This document shows, piece after piece, positions 1 through 9,285 of a DNA stretch of 64,000 bases. The position numbers and the translations under genes are program-made. How positions within the stretch are numbered: the first letter of the stretch is position 1; every line of letters starts with the position of its first letter. This DNA comes from Albidovulum sp. (lineage in GTDB: Bacteria; Pseudomonadota; Alphaproteobacteria; Rhodobacterales; Rhodobacteraceae): assembly GCA_026989275.1 (NCBI GenBank), contig JALSJQ010000013.1, forward strand, positions 1-64,000, written 5' to 3'. Below the pieces are notes generated by a model that was not told where the DNA came from, ran no database searches, and was given only the letters and a program-made list of their open reading frames with translations.

Positions 1-2
1 GC

Positions 3-27
3 AGTGTCCCACGGGATGGTGTAATTT
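3..27 (+). repeat. Left terminal inverted repeat of the IS256 element
   Basis: Reads AGTGTCCCACGGGATGGTGT then AATTT. It matches the reverse complement of 1397-1422 at most positions and shares the outermost 8 bases. Confidence 0.75.
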
Positions 28-158
28 CTGCCGGCAGCGCGGGCTGAGCGGAGGCTTTGCGTGGCGAAGCGAGGCCCGCGCTGCTTGCCTGTCGGCCACG
101 GTTGTTCTTCGGCCAAGATTTGGTTTGCGGACCCAACCTTTGACCGAGGAGATCAACC

Positions 159-1370
159 ATGACCAAGGACAGTTTATCAGAGACCGCGGTGCTGCGTGCA
201 CTTTTGTCTCAGACATCCGACACCCATTTTCTGGCCGAGATGCCCGGGTTCGTCGCCGACCGCCTTATGGCGCTGGACGTCGACCAGCTCTGTGGTGCCG
301 GGGCGCACGAGCGCAGCGCCGATCGGATGAACCATCGCAACGGATATCGGACCCGGGGCTGGGAGACGCGTGCCGGAAGGGTTGACCTCAAGATCCCGAA
401 GCTTCGCAAGGGCCGCTGCTTTCCCGAGTTCCTGGAGCCGCGCCGGGCAGCAGAAAAAGCCATGACAGCGGTCATCCAGGAAGCCTGTGTCCAGGGGCTC
501 CCGACGCGCTCGGTGGACGACCTGGTCAAAGCCATGGGGATGAGCGGGGTTTCGAAGAGCCGGGTTTCCCGGCTCTGTGGCGAGATTGACGAACGGGTCG
601 GCGCGTTTCTGAACCGTCCGCTGGAAGGCGAATGGCCCTACCTGTGGCTTGATGCCACCTACATCAAGGTGCGCCGTTCCGGGCGCATCGTCTCCGTCGC
701 GGCCATAGTGGCTGTCGCGGTCAACCTCGACAGCCGGCGCGAGGTTCTCGGCATTGCCGTCCAACCCGGCGAGGCGGAAGTCTTCCGGGACGAGCTCCTG
801 CGCTCGCTGGCCGACCGCGGCCTGCGCGGAACCCGTCTGATCATCGCCGATGACCACAAGGGGCTGAAGGCCGCGGCAGCCAAGGTGCTTGGCGCCACCA
901 TCCAGCGCTGTCGCGTTCACTTCATGCGCAACGCGCTTGCCTGCGTCAGCAAGAAGGACCGCCCGATCGTCACCGCTGCCCTCAGAACCGCCTTCGATCA
1001 GGACACGCTCGCGGCATCAAAAGAACATTGGGCGAAGCTGATCGAGGCGTTCGAGCCGCGCCATTCCAGGCTCGCGGAGCTGATGCGCCGCGCCGAGGAG
1101 GACGTTCTGGCATACAAGAGCTTTCCCCGCACCCACTGGGCGAAAATCCATTCCACCAATCCGCTCGAGCGCTTGAACAAGGAAATCAAGCGCCGCACCA
1201 ACGTCGTCGGGATATTCCCGAACGAGGCCGCGGTAACGCGCCTGCTCGGACCCCTGATGCTCGAGCGGAATGACGAGTGGGCCATCACAAGGCGCTACAT
1301 CACATTGGAAACCGTCGCCGCCATCTGCGACACTGCCCCCATGGATCCCGCGAAAATCGCCGCCCTGTAA
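159..1370 (+). CDS. IS256-family transposase
   Basis: A 403-residue mutator-type DDE transposase that would cut and join the ends of its own element. The catalytic triad can be placed at D165 (in LWLDATYIKVR), D231 (in IIADDHKGL) and E337 (in STNPLERLNKE). The segment after the glutamate, NVVGIFPNEAA, is also typical of the family. The length is normal for IS256 (about 400 residues). A ribosome-binding site GAGGAG lies shortly before the ATG. The frame is uninterrupted and all catalytic residues are present, so the copy could be active. The gene fills the element almost end to end. Confidence 0.95.
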   Translation: MTKDSLSETAVLRALLSQTSDTHFLAEMPGFVADRLMALDVDQLCGAGAHERSADRMNHRNGYRTRGWETRAGRVDLKIPKLRKGRCFPEFLEPRRAAEKAMTAVIQEACVQGLPTRSVDDLVKAMGMSGVSKSRVSRLCGEIDERVGAFLNRPLEGEWPYLWLDATYIKVRRSGRIVSVAAIVAVAVNLDSRREVLGIAVQPGEAEVFRDELLRSLADRGLRGTRLIIADDHKGLKAAAAKVLGATIQRCRVHFMRNALACVSKKDRPIVTAALRTAFDQDTLAASKEHWAKLIEAFEPRHSRLAELMRRAEEDVLAYKSFPRTHWAKIHSTNPLERLNKEIKRRTNVVGIFPNEAAVTRLLGPLMLERNDEWAITRRYITLETVAAICDTAPMDPAKIAAL

Positions 1371-1396
1371 CTGCGGCCAAGCCAAGGCCAAAGAAC

Positions 1397-1422
1397 AAAG
1401 TTACACCACTCCTCGGGACACT
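1397..1422 (-). repeat. Right terminal inverted repeat of the IS256 element
   Basis: The inverted partner of 3-27. Read on the minus strand it begins AGTGTCCCGAGGAGTGGTGT and then AACTTT. It lies 26 bp after the transposase stop codon. Confidence 0.75.
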
Positions 1423-1424
1423 AT

Positions 1425-2566
1425 CCCGGCTGAACCTGCGGGTGCCCAAGCTGCGGCGGGGCAGCTACTTTCCCGGCTTTCCGGAGCCGCGCAAGACGTC
1501 CGGGAAGGCGTTGGTTGCGGTGATCCGGGGTGAGGGGCTGATGCGCCATTGGTTCGAGCATGGCCCCGAACGGGATCGGCGGCGTCTCGACCCGCTGCGT
1601 GGACGAACTGACACAGGCGATGGGCCTGTACGGCATCTCCAGAAGCACGGTCTCGGAGCCGTGCAAGGACATTGACGAGCGGGTCAACGAATTCCTGAAC
1701 CAGCCGCTCACCCGCTGCCCGGCGGCGATTGCGGGCAATTGCCGAGAGGGGACGAATGGCCCTGTGTCCGGCTGGATGCCACCTGTCTCAAGCTGCGCCA
1801 GGGCGGGCGGATTGTCGGCGTCGCCGCCATGATAGCCGTGTCCGCGAACACGGACGGGCGCCGTGAAATCATCGGCCTGGGGCTGGGGCCGTCGGAGGCG
1901 GAAACCGCTCGAGGATGGATTTTCTGCGCAGCCTCAAGGTCCGCGGGCTCGACGGCACCAGGCCGGTCATCCCGGATGCCCACAGCGGCCTGCGCGCGGC
2001 CATCGATCGCGTCTTCGAGGCCACCTGGCAACGCTGCCGCGTCCACTGGATGCGCAACGCCCTGGCCCACGTCTCGCGCGGCCAGCACACCGTCGTTGCT
2101 GCCGCGATCCGCCAGCCCTTCGATCAGCCCGACCGAACCCAGGCCGGCGAGACATGGCGCCGCGTCGCCGACCAGTTGCGAACGCGCTGGCCCAAACTGG
2201 CCGAGCTGATGGACGAGAGCGAGCACGACGTGCTGGCCTACATTGGGCTCCGCCCGTTCTCGCCTCAAACCGTCCCCGGACGGTTTGTCGCCTGCGGCGA
2301 ACCGGCGCTCACTCCCCCGACAGCACCGCAAGAAACTGCACAGCACCAACCCGATCAAACATTTGAACAAGGAGGTGAAGCGCAGGGCCGACGTCGTCGG
2401 GATCTTCCCCAACGAGGCCTCCATCACCCGCCTCATCGGCGCCGTCCTGTTCGAGCAGAACGACGAATGGCAGACCGCAAGCCGCTACATGCTTCTCGAG
2501 GCCTTCGCCCAGATCGACAACGAGGAGACCGACCCCATTCTCGGCATAACGACCCAGGCCGCATGA
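1425..2566 (+). pseudogene. Disrupted IS256-family transposase (older copy)
   Basis: The reading is colinear with residues from about 76 to the end of the intact transposase at 159-1370, but scattered over several frames. Recognisable blocks are NLRVPKLRRGSYFPGFPEPR (about 1430-1490), CVDELTQAMGLYGISRSTVS (about 1600), EWPCVRLDATCLKLRQGGRI (about 1754), RSLKVRGLDG through HDVLAYI (1920-2250), and KLHSTNPIKHLNKEVKRRAD (about 2331) to the end. Frame changes fall near 1545, 1735, 1915 and 2250-2330, the last with extra sequence. The catalytic glutamate of NPLERLN is replaced (NPIKHLN). The first 75 or so codons are missing to the right of the intact element and are expected upstream of base 1 if the intact copy is inserted here. 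Confidence 0.85.
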
Positions 2567-2585
2567 TCATGACACGAGGCCACCC

Positions 2586-2612
2586 AAATTACACCACCTT
2601 GACGGACGTGAC
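2586..2612 (-). repeat. Right end inverted repeat of the older IS256 copy
   Basis: AAATTACACCACCTTGACGG and onward resembles the right end of the intact element (AAAGTTACACCACTCC...). It shares the TTACACCAC core and lies 20 bp after the end of the broken transposase. It marks the probable right boundary of the older element. Confidence 0.6.
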
Positions 2613-3169
2613 CCCATCGCGGCGGTTCTCCCTGTCCGGGCTGTCGGCCTGTTTGACGCCTTCTTGCTGCCCGGACGAGATCCGCGCCGGGTAGGGCCGC
2701 CCCCGGAAAGACCGCCGGGGTGGGGGAGGACGGAGTGAGGGCGGGGCGCAAGGGAAGAAGGACGATCTGCCTCGGATCCGTTTCGGGGACGCCCGCTTCG
2801 CGGGGCCGGGATGGGTCCTCCCTCGAAAGGCGGCCGCGTCGCGGAACGGGCATCCGCCCTCGCCGGGGCAGCCTTCCTCTCGGCCGACGTGGTGGTCGCC
2901 GTCCGTCCGTGCGGCCGACCCCGTTTGCGCTCCCTTTCCGTCTGCCGCCTCCTGCGGCCCGTTCGCCCTCCTTTCTGCCGGCACGGCCGCTCATGAGCCA
3001 GCTTTGCACCGCGTTTCTTTCCTGCCGGCCGGGAGCGCGGCCCTGCCGGGGCTGTCCGCCCGGTCGGCTTCCCCGTTTTGACCGGTTTCACCCGGGCGGG
3101 TGTTCCTTCACGGGGGCCAAGCGGCCATGGCAGGGGATCGCCGGTCGGCAGGTGACGGGGCGGGCGTCT
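2613..3169. other. Intergenic region, no gene recognised
   Basis: About 560 bp of GC-rich sequence between the IS256 remnant and the mrcA promoter. Open frames exist on both strands, but their translations are Arg/Pro/Gly-rich without recognisable motifs. I see no tRNA, terminator or repeat structure here. Confidence 0.5.
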
Positions 3170-3199
3170 TTGACGGGAGAGAGCGGCTTCCTGTATAGG
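3170..3199 (+). promoter_or_regulatory. Candidate sigma70-type promoter of mrcA
   Basis: TTGACG at 3170-3175 and TATAGG at 3194-3199 are separated by 18 bp. Transcription would start near 3206, just before the possible start codons of the penicillin-binding protein gene. Confidence 0.6.
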
Positions 3200-3266
3200 G
3201 ACTTCGGGCCGCGATGCGCGGCCTCTCTTGTCGTGCCCGCGAGCGGGCCAGGAAGTGGATGGACGC

Positions 3267-6200
3267 GTGGACCACAAGCCCGACAGCGACATGCCCGCAC
3301 CCGGCAAGGATGTCTCTCCTTCGGGAGAGCACACGCGCCCCTCCGGGAAGGCGCGGGGGAGCGGGCCGACGGAGCCGCTGCCCCTCGGGGCGGTGCGGGC
3401 CGAGCGGCCGGGCACGGCGATCGGCGGGAGAAAGGGCGCGCGGGAGCAGGCGGAAGATCCGGCCGTGCGCCCCGGTCTCGCCGGTGATGCGGCCCGGCGG
3501 GCGGCGCCTGCCACGAAGGCGGAAAGCGCGGAGAGTGGCGCCCCCTCTCCTGCGGGCGCGGCTTCTTCGCCCTCCCCGCAGGAAAGTGCGGCCTCGTTCC
3601 GGGCAGGCCGGGGGGCGGCCGACATCCCCCTCGCGCGGCCCGGCGTCTTCGCGCCGCCGGCGCCCGAAAAGGATGGCGCGGCGTCATCGCGCCCCGAGGC
3701 GGCATCCGGGGGCGCAGGCCTTCCCGATGAAACACCAATGCCGGATCCCGGCCGGCGCCCGGCGGAGGAAATCCCCGTGGCGGCCGGATCGGGGGCGGTG
3801 GACGAGATGACGACTGCGGTGCCGCCCGCGGAAACGCCCCCGTCGGGGCCGGCGGCCGGGCAGGGCGCAGATGCGGACACTGGCGCCGATCGCGCCGCGC
3901 CCCGATCCGCAGGGAGGGCGCCCGATACCGCAACGTCCGCGGCGGCGCCTGTTTCTGCCGAACCTGCGGAGACCGAGGGCGCTGCGGCATCGGGCGTGCC
4001 CGAAATTTCGGCGGAAATCGCGCCTGAGGAACCGCCCTCGGCCGATGCGGCGGCAAGGGACGGGGGCGAAGACGCAGGAGAGAGGGGCGCGCCGTTCGCC
4101 GTGCCCCTTGCCGACCGGCCCGTGGAGAGTGCGGCCGCGCCCGGGACGACCGGGGCGCCCTCCGCCTCTGCCGGGTCGGCCGGGGCCGCCCCTTCCGCCG
4201 AGCCGACGGCCCCTTCCGGGCGCCGTCGCACCCGGTCGCTTGCATGGCGCCTGTCGCTCGGCCTCCTTGTCGGGCTCGGCCGCTTCTTCGGCTGGTTCTT
4301 CGGCTGGCTGACGCTGGGGTTCGCGATGGCGGCCTTCGGGCTCGGCGCCCTTTTCTGGATGTATGCCCAGGGGCTGCCCGATGTCGAGCAGCTCAAGAAC
4401 TACCGCCCCCCCACCATCTCGCAGATCTATTCCTCGGAAGGGGAGCTGATCGACGAATTCGCCCGCGAGCGGCGCATCTTCACCCCGATCGAGGAAATCC
4501 CCGATCAGGTGAAATGGGCCTTCATCTCGGCCGAGGACAAGAATTTCTACCGCCACAGGGGCTATGACCCGATCGGCATCGTCAAGGCGCTGATCGACGC
4601 CGCCCGCGGCAAGCGGCTGCGCGGCGCCTCGACCATCACCCAGCAGGTGATGAAGAACTTCCTGCTCGACGGCACGCGCTCGGCCGAGCGCAAGGTCAAG
4701 GAGATCATTCTCGCCTCGCGGCTCGAGAAGGCGCTGCCCAAGGACAAGATCCTCGAACTCTATCTCAACGAGATCTTCCTCGGACAGAACTCCTACGGGG
4801 TGACGGCGGCGGCACAGACCTATTTCAACAAGCCGCTCGAGGAGCTTTCCCTGGCCGAGGTGGCCTATCTCGCGGCCCTGCCCAAGGCGCCGTCGCAATA
4901 TCACCCGGTGCGACAATACGATCGGGCCGTCGCCCGGCGCAACTACGTGCTCAAGGAGATGGCCGATAACGGCTATGTCCCCCGCGAAGCCGCCGAGGCG
5001 GCCATGAAGGAGCCACTGCGCACCGTGCAGAACGGCGATTACCCCTCCTACCGTGAGAACATGCCGCCGCGCGATTATTTCACCGACGAGATTCGCCGCC
5101 AGCTCTCGGCGGATTTCGGAGCCGACGATTTCTTTACCGGCGGCTATCGCATCCGGGCGACCAAGGATCCGCGGCTGCAGAAGGTGGCGGCCCGGGCGCT
5201 GCGGCATCAGCTCGAGGCCTATGACCGCAGGAAGGGGCTCTGGCGCGGCCCGGTGGCGCGGGTGCCACGCGAGGCGCTGGCGCACGAGAGCGCCTGGCGC
5301 GAGGCGCTCGATGCGGTCAAGGCCCCGCGCGACATCGACGGCTGGCATCTTGCGGTGGTGCTGACGAGCGGGCGCAAGCTGGCGCGCATCGGCGTGGCCG
5401 GCATGCCGGCCGACCCGGAGCGGGACGTCATCCCCTTCGACGACATCCGCTGGGCCCGCCCCGTGGGGCGCAACGGCAAGGCCGGCCCGAAACCGCGCCG
5501 CGTGGCCGATCTTCTGCGGCCGGGCGACGTGATCTTCGTGCGCAAGGCCGATCGGAAGGGGCGGGAACCCGCACCCGGCGCGCCTTTCGACCATTGGTCC
5601 TTGCGGCAGATCCCCGAAATCGAGGGGGCCTTCGTGGCGATGGACGCCGAGACCGGCCGGGTGCTCGCCATGCAGGGCGGCTTTTCCTACCAGCAGTCGG
5701 TCTTCAACCGGGCGACGCAGGCAAGGCGGCAACCCGGTTCGGCCTTCAAGCCCTTCGTCTATGCCGCCGCGCTCGATTCGGGCTACACCCCGGCAACGAT
5801 CGTCATCGATGCGCCGATCGAGGTGGAGACTCCCGAAGGGATCTGGCGGCCGAAGAACTCGTCCAACAAGTTCTACGGACCGGCGCCGCTGCGCACCGGG
5901 ATCGTCTATTCGCGCAACCTGATGACGGTGCGTCTTGCGCGTGCGGTGGGGCTCGATCGCGTGGCCGAGCATGCCGAGCGTTTCGGTGTCTATGACGACA
6001 TGAAGCCGCATCTGGCCAATGCGCTGGGTGCCCAGGAAACCACGCTTTTCCGCATGGTCTCGGCCTATGCCATGTTCGCCAATGGCGGGTTGCGGGTCGA
6101 GCCGACGCTGGTGGACCGGGTGCAGGATCGCTGGGGGCGGACGGTCTATCGCCACGATCGGCGCGAATGTCTCGACTGCGCCCGACGCGATCTGCCCGAA

Positions 6201-6830
6201 GGCGTGAGCCCCCGGATCCGCGAGGTTCGCCAGCGGGTGCTCGACCCGATCACCGCCTATGAGCTCACCTCGATGATGCAGGACGTGGTGCGCCGGGGCA
6301 CGGCCGCCGGCCGGGTCACGCTCGACGTGCCCGTGGCCGGCAAGACCGGCACCACCAACGAGGCGCGGGACGTGTGGTTCATCGGCTTCACCTCGCGCCT
6401 CGTCGCCGGCTGCTATATCGGCTACGACATTCCCAAACCTCTCGGCCGGGGCGCCTATGGCGGTTCGATGTGCGCGCCGGTGTTCAACGAATTCATGCAG
6501 GAAGCGGTCAAGCTCTACCCGTCGGGGCCGTTTCCGGTGCCGCCCGACGGCGTTTTCGTCAAGATCGACCGGCGCACGGGCGCGCGGCTTCCGGATGATG
6601 CCACGGGCGACAATGTCGTTTCCGAGCTCTTCCGCCCCGGCGAGGAACCTGCATTCGGTGCCAGCGACGTGATCGACGGCGGCTTCGCCATGGGCTCCGA
6701 CCTGCCGCTTTTCGCACCGGGCGAGGAACCCGGGGCCGAGAGCGGGCAGATTCCGGTCGAGGCGCCGCCGGAGGGGGAGAATGTTCCCGGCACGGGATTC
6801 GGTTCGCTCTCGGCCGGCGGGCTCTATTGA
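3267..6830 (+). CDS. mrcA: Class A penicillin-binding protein 1A (peptidoglycan glycosyltransferase/transpeptidase)
   Basis: A bifunctional inner-membrane enzyme that polymerises lipid II and crosslinks the stem peptides. Residue numbers are for a GTG start at 3267. Residues 1 to about 325 are a Pro/Ala/Glu-rich low-complexity segment. A membrane anchor follows (about 330-365). A GT51 domain follows, with EDKNFYRHRG (catalytic Glu about 423) and GASTITQQVMKN. The transpeptidase has GSAFKPF (Ser about 825), SRN (about 882) and KTGTT (Lys about 1026). At 1187 residues it is some 350 longer than usual, almost all in the N-terminus. The start is uncertain: TTG 3228, GTG 3267 (GGAAG just upstream) and ATG 3291 are in frame. 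It stands alone after its own promoter. Confidence 0.95.
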   Translation: MDHKPDSDMPAPGKDVSPSGEHTRPSGKARGSGPTEPLPLGAVRAERPGTAIGGRKGAREQAEDPAVRPGLAGDAARRAAPATKAESAESGAPSPAGAASSPSPQESAASFRAGRGAADIPLARPGVFAPPAPEKDGAASSRPEAASGGAGLPDETPMPDPGRRPAEEIPVAAGSGAVDEMTTAVPPAETPPSGPAAGQGADADTGADRAAPRSAGRAPDTATSAAAPVSAEPAETEGAAASGVPEISAEIAPEEPPSADAAARDGGEDAGERGAPFAVPLADRPVESAAAPGTTGAPSASAGSAGAAPSAEPTAPSGRRRTRSLAWRLSLGLLVGLGRFFGWFFGWLTLGFAMAAFGLGALFWMYAQGLPDVEQLKNYRPPTISQIYSSEGELIDEFARERRIFTPIEEIPDQVKWAFISAEDKNFYRHRGYDPIGIVKALIDAARGKRLRGASTITQQVMKNFLLDGTRSAERKVKEIILASRLEKALPKDKILELYLNEIFLGQNSYGVTAAAQTYFNKPLEELSLAEVAYLAALPKAPSQYHPVRQYDRAVARRNYVLKEMADNGYVPREAAEAAMKEPLRTVQNGDYPSYRENMPPRDYFTDEIRRQLSADFGADDFFTGGYRIRATKDPRLQKVAARALRHQLEAYDRRKGLWRGPVARVPREALAHESAWREALDAVKAPRDIDGWHLAVVLTSGRKLARIGVAGMPADPERDVIPFDDIRWARPVGRNGKAGPKPRRVADLLRPGDVIFVRKADRKGREPAPGAPFDHWSLRQIPEIEGAFVAMDAETGRVLAMQGGFSYQQSVFNRATQARRQPGSAFKPFVYAAALDSGYTPATIVIDAPIEVETPEGIWRPKNSSNKFYGPAPLRTGIVYSRNLMTVRLARAVGLDRVAEHAERFGVYDDMKPHLANALGAQETTLFRMVSAYAMFANGGLRVEPTLVDRVQDRWGRTVYRHDRRECLDCARRDLPEGVSPRIREVRQRVLDPITAYELTSMMQDVVRRGTAAGRVTLDVPVAGKTGTTNEARDVWFIGFTSRLVAGCYIGYDIPKPLGRGAYGGSMCAPVFNEFMQEAVKLYPSGPFPVPPDGVFVKIDRRTGARLPDDATGDNVVSELFRPGEEPAFGASDVIDGGFAMGSDLPLFAPGEEPGAESGQIPVEAPPEGENVPGTGFGSLSAGGLY

Positions 6831-6866
6831 CAGGGGCTCCGGCGCGCCCTCCCGCCTTCTGCACGG

Positions 6867-6908
6867 GGCGGCACATGCTCCCGGGTCGTCCCGCGAGCAC
6901 GTGCCGCC
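6867..6908. terminator. Hairpin between convergent mrcA and AAA+ ATPase genes
   Basis: The arms 6867-6880 (GGCGGCACATGCTC) and 6895-6908 (GAGCACGTGCCGCC) pair over 14 positions with one A-C mismatch around a 14-base loop. There is no clear T tract on either side. It lies between two genes that read toward each other, so a role in ending transcription in both directions is likely but not proven. Confidence 0.4.
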
Positions 6909-6931
6909 ATGCGGTCGGGCCTCTCGTCCTT

Positions 6932-9184
6932 TCAGTGCATGGAACTTTCCCTCTGCCGCTGCGGACGGAAGCCGATTCCCCGCCTTTCGGATTTCCGTTG
7001 CCGCTTGGCGATCTCGGCCGCGAGATGGCGCAGGAGCGCCTGCGGGTTGCCGAGCTCGCCGAGGAGATCCGCCTTGCGCCGCACGAGGGAAAAATCCGCC
7101 GGGACGAGCCCTTCGAGCATGGCCATATCCGCCGGGGGGTCGAGGTCGAAGTAATGGCGGAAACACCGCGCGGCCTTCTCGGGCGGCAGGGGATCGAAGC
7201 GCACGGAGAAGGTGAAGCGACGCAGTGACGCTTCGTCGAGCGTGTCCGCAAGGTTGGTGGTGCACACGAACGGCAGGGGATGGGCTTCCATCGCCACGAG
7301 GAACTCGTTGACCTGTGTCACTTCCCAGCTGCGAAAGGCGCCGCTGCGTGCCCGCAGCAGCGAATCGGCCTCGTCGATGACGAGAAAGATGCCGAGCCGC
7401 GCCGCCCGGTCGAACACGCGGCGGATGTTCCGCTCCGTGACCCCGACGAAGGGGGAAAGCAGGTCGGAGGTCCGCACCTTTTCGATCTCCATGCCGAGAC
7501 GGCGGCCGAGTTCGAGGGCGAAGGCGCTCTTGCCCGTCCCCGGCGCGCCGTGAAGGCAGAGGGAGAAGGGTTTGTCCCTTGCGCGTTCCAGCCGCTCGAG
7601 GAGGGCTTGGAGATCGACCTCGGCCTGGGAGAGATCGGCCCTGAACGGGCGGGCATCCGCCGGCAGGGCAGCCGTGTTCGGCCGGATGCCGAGCACCTTG
7701 CAGAACTCGCCGAGCGCCTCGTCGAGGAGGGCGATGTTCCCGCCCGCAAGGCACACGGCGTCAATGGCATTGGCGAAGATCGCCGGCGGGGCGGGATAGC
7801 GGCTGACGAGCCGTGCGATCTCGGTTTCGGGCAGATCGAGCGCACGTTCGGCCGCGATCTTGCCGACGATGCGTTGGCGCACATGCAGGGGCGGCGTGTC
7901 GACATGCAGCACGAAGGTCGCCCGGCGCAGGATGTTCTCGGGCAGATGAGTGCTCCGGTTGACGATCCAGATCGTCGGCACGGGGTTGCTCTCCATCAGC
8001 TTGTTGGAAAAGACCTTGGAGCTGCGGAGGCGGAAGGGAAGGATGTCGAAGCTGCTTGCTCCGAAGATGTCGTCCGCCTCGTCGAACAGGCACACCCCGG
8101 GCTTCTCCCGCCCTTCGAGCAGGCTCTGCACCAGCTGGAAGGCGGAGATCCGGTCGGAGCGGGTGGGTTCTTCTCCGTCCTCGTCGGTCGTGCCGACATC
8201 GTAGAGGGGATGACCGGCAAGGGCGGCCACAAGCTTGGCGAGTTCGGTCTTGCCGGTGCCGGGAGGACCGTGGAAGAGGATGTTGACGCCGGTGCGCTTC
8301 TTCTCGACCGCTTGTGAGAGAATACGGACGATCTGCTCGATCGCGTCGGCGAGATGGGGATAGTCCTCCAGTGTGAGGGTGGCCTCGTGGGCGGGGCCGA
8401 GAAAGCGCGTGAGCAGTTCCTCGACCCCCTCCGTCTCCTGGAGAAGGGCGGTCTGCAGGCGGGTGCCGATGTCGAAACTCGGATCGCCGTTGAAATTGGT
8501 GCTGATGCGGACAAGACCGCAACGCGTGAGGCGGCTGTTCGCGCCGATCCGCTTGGCAATCGCTCCCCGCTCGTGCCCGAGGATGGCCGCGAGAGCCGAG
8601 GTCGTGCCGCCGAGGGCATCCACACAGCGCACGAACAGGCCGTCAACCGCAGTCTCCTGATCGGCGTGAATGGCGAATTCGAGGATGGCGCGTTCGATCC
8701 GGTCGAGACCGAGGGCCTCGGCCAGAAGCGCCACGTTGCGCCGGATGATGCGGAAGGAAAACCGGCTGTGCGGCTCGTCCTCTTGCGCGGCGATATCGTC
8801 AAGCGCCGCCAGAACCTGGGGAAGATGCCGGCGAACCTGCGTCAGGGAAAGACGGATGGCGGTTGCTTCCGCTTCCGCCAGATTCCCGATAAGTTCGGCA
8901 AGATCCGGATCGAGGACGGCATTCGCGGGCGCTTCGCTCCGGGAGGGCGTATCGTCCCTTTCGCTCAGCCGTGCGAAAACGGCCTCGATCTGGGGCGCGA
9001 CCTGTTCGGCGACGAGCATGGCCACGGTGCGCAGGGCGGGTTTGAAAAGCACGGAATGGTTGCGGGATTGCCGCAGGATATTGGCGAGGATCCGGGCGAA
9101 GAAAGGGGGGCTGATCTGCCAGTCGTCCTCATCGAACAGGCGGGTGATGCCCCCGAACCGGCGGCGGAAACGTTTGCGAGCCAT
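6932..9184 (-). CDS. Tandem AAA+ ATPase, CDC48-like architecture, function unknown
   Basis: A 750-residue protein with a helical N-terminal region of about 280 residues and two AAA+ modules. Module 1 has Walker A GPPGTGKTE (Lys 312) and Walker B CLFDEADD (Asp about 368). Module 2 has GAPGTGKSA (Lys 552) and FLVIDEADSLL (Asp about 604), followed by NEFLVAME and a TTN sensor-1. No signal peptide or membrane segment is visible. Two modules in one chain suggest a hexameric protein-remodelling machine, but the substrate is unknown. AGGAGA precedes the ATG. It is transcribed divergently from a WYL-domain regulator, which probably controls it. Confidence 0.85.
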   Translation of the reverse strand: MARKRFRRRFGGITRLFDEDDWQISPPFFARILANILRQSRNHSVLFKPALRTVAMLVAEQVAPQIEAVFARLSERDDTPSRSEAPANAVLDPDLAELIGNLAEAEATAIRLSLTQVRRHLPQVLAALDDIAAQEDEPHSRFSFRIIRRNVALLAEALGLDRIERAILEFAIHADQETAVDGLFVRCVDALGGTTSALAAILGHERGAIAKRIGANSRLTRCGLVRISTNFNGDPSFDIGTRLQTALLQETEGVEELLTRFLGPAHEATLTLEDYPHLADAIEQIVRILSQAVEKKRTGVNILFHGPPGTGKTELAKLVAALAGHPLYDVGTTDEDGEEPTRSDRISAFQLVQSLLEGREKPGVCLFDEADDIFGASSFDILPFRLRSSKVFSNKLMESNPVPTIWIVNRSTHLPENILRRATFVLHVDTPPLHVRQRIVGKIAAERALDLPETEIARLVSRYPAPPAIFANAIDAVCLAGGNIALLDEALGEFCKVLGIRPNTAALPADARPFRADLSQAEVDLQALLERLERARDKPFSLCLHGAPGTGKSAFALELGRRLGMEIEKVRTSDLLSPFVGVTERNIRRVFDRAARLGIFLVIDEADSLLRARSGAFRSWEVTQVNEFLVAMEAHPLPFVCTTNLADTLDEASLRRFTFSVRFDPLPPEKAARCFRHYFDLDPPADMAMLEGLVPADFSLVRRKADLLGELGNPQALLRHLAAEIAKRQRKSERRGIGFRPQRQRESSMH

Positions 9185-9238
9185 GCGATCTCCTTTTTCC
9201 TGGGTTGTGTGTGCAGGGTGATTCGCGTGCCCTGCATT

Positions 9239-9255
9239 CTCGTGATATCATCGAG
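9239..9255. promoter_or_regulatory. Candidate operator between AAA+ ATPase and WYL regulator genes
   Basis: CTCGTGATATCATCGAG contains the perfect palindrome TGATATCA (9243-9250) with CTCG and CGAG at the outer edges. It lies in the 101-bp gap between two divergent genes, one of which encodes a DNA-binding protein. This is the usual place for an autoregulatory site. Assignment is by position and symmetry only. Confidence 0.45.
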
Positions 9256-9285
9256 ATACGTCAGAATCCGGCGCATGGAGGCGGG

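Larger units (their letters stand above)
3..1422 (+). mobile_element. Intact IS256-family insertion sequence
   Basis: The element is bounded by imperfect terminal inverted repeats of about 25 bp, at 3-27 and 1397-1422. Both ends begin AGTGTCCC when read inward and share TGGTGTAA. It holds one transposase gene in the order and spacing expected of the IS256 family. The two bases left of the element (GC) match the end of the 8 bp just right of it (ATCCCGGC), which fits an 8-bp target duplication, but only two bases of the left flank are in the window. Sequence to the right resumes inside a second, older IS256 transposase gene. Confidence 0.85.

Noticed and set aside
2720-3487. A 255-codon plus-strand frame before mrcA
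   Set aside because: The translation is Arg/Gly/Pro-rich without motifs, runs through the likely mrcA promoter and overlaps the mrcA start in another frame.
3684-7754. A 1356-codon open frame on the minus strand
   Set aside because: It lies antisense to mrcA and part of the ATPase gene, is rich in Arg, Gly, Pro and His, and has no domain. It is a by-product of very high GC with strong third-position bias.
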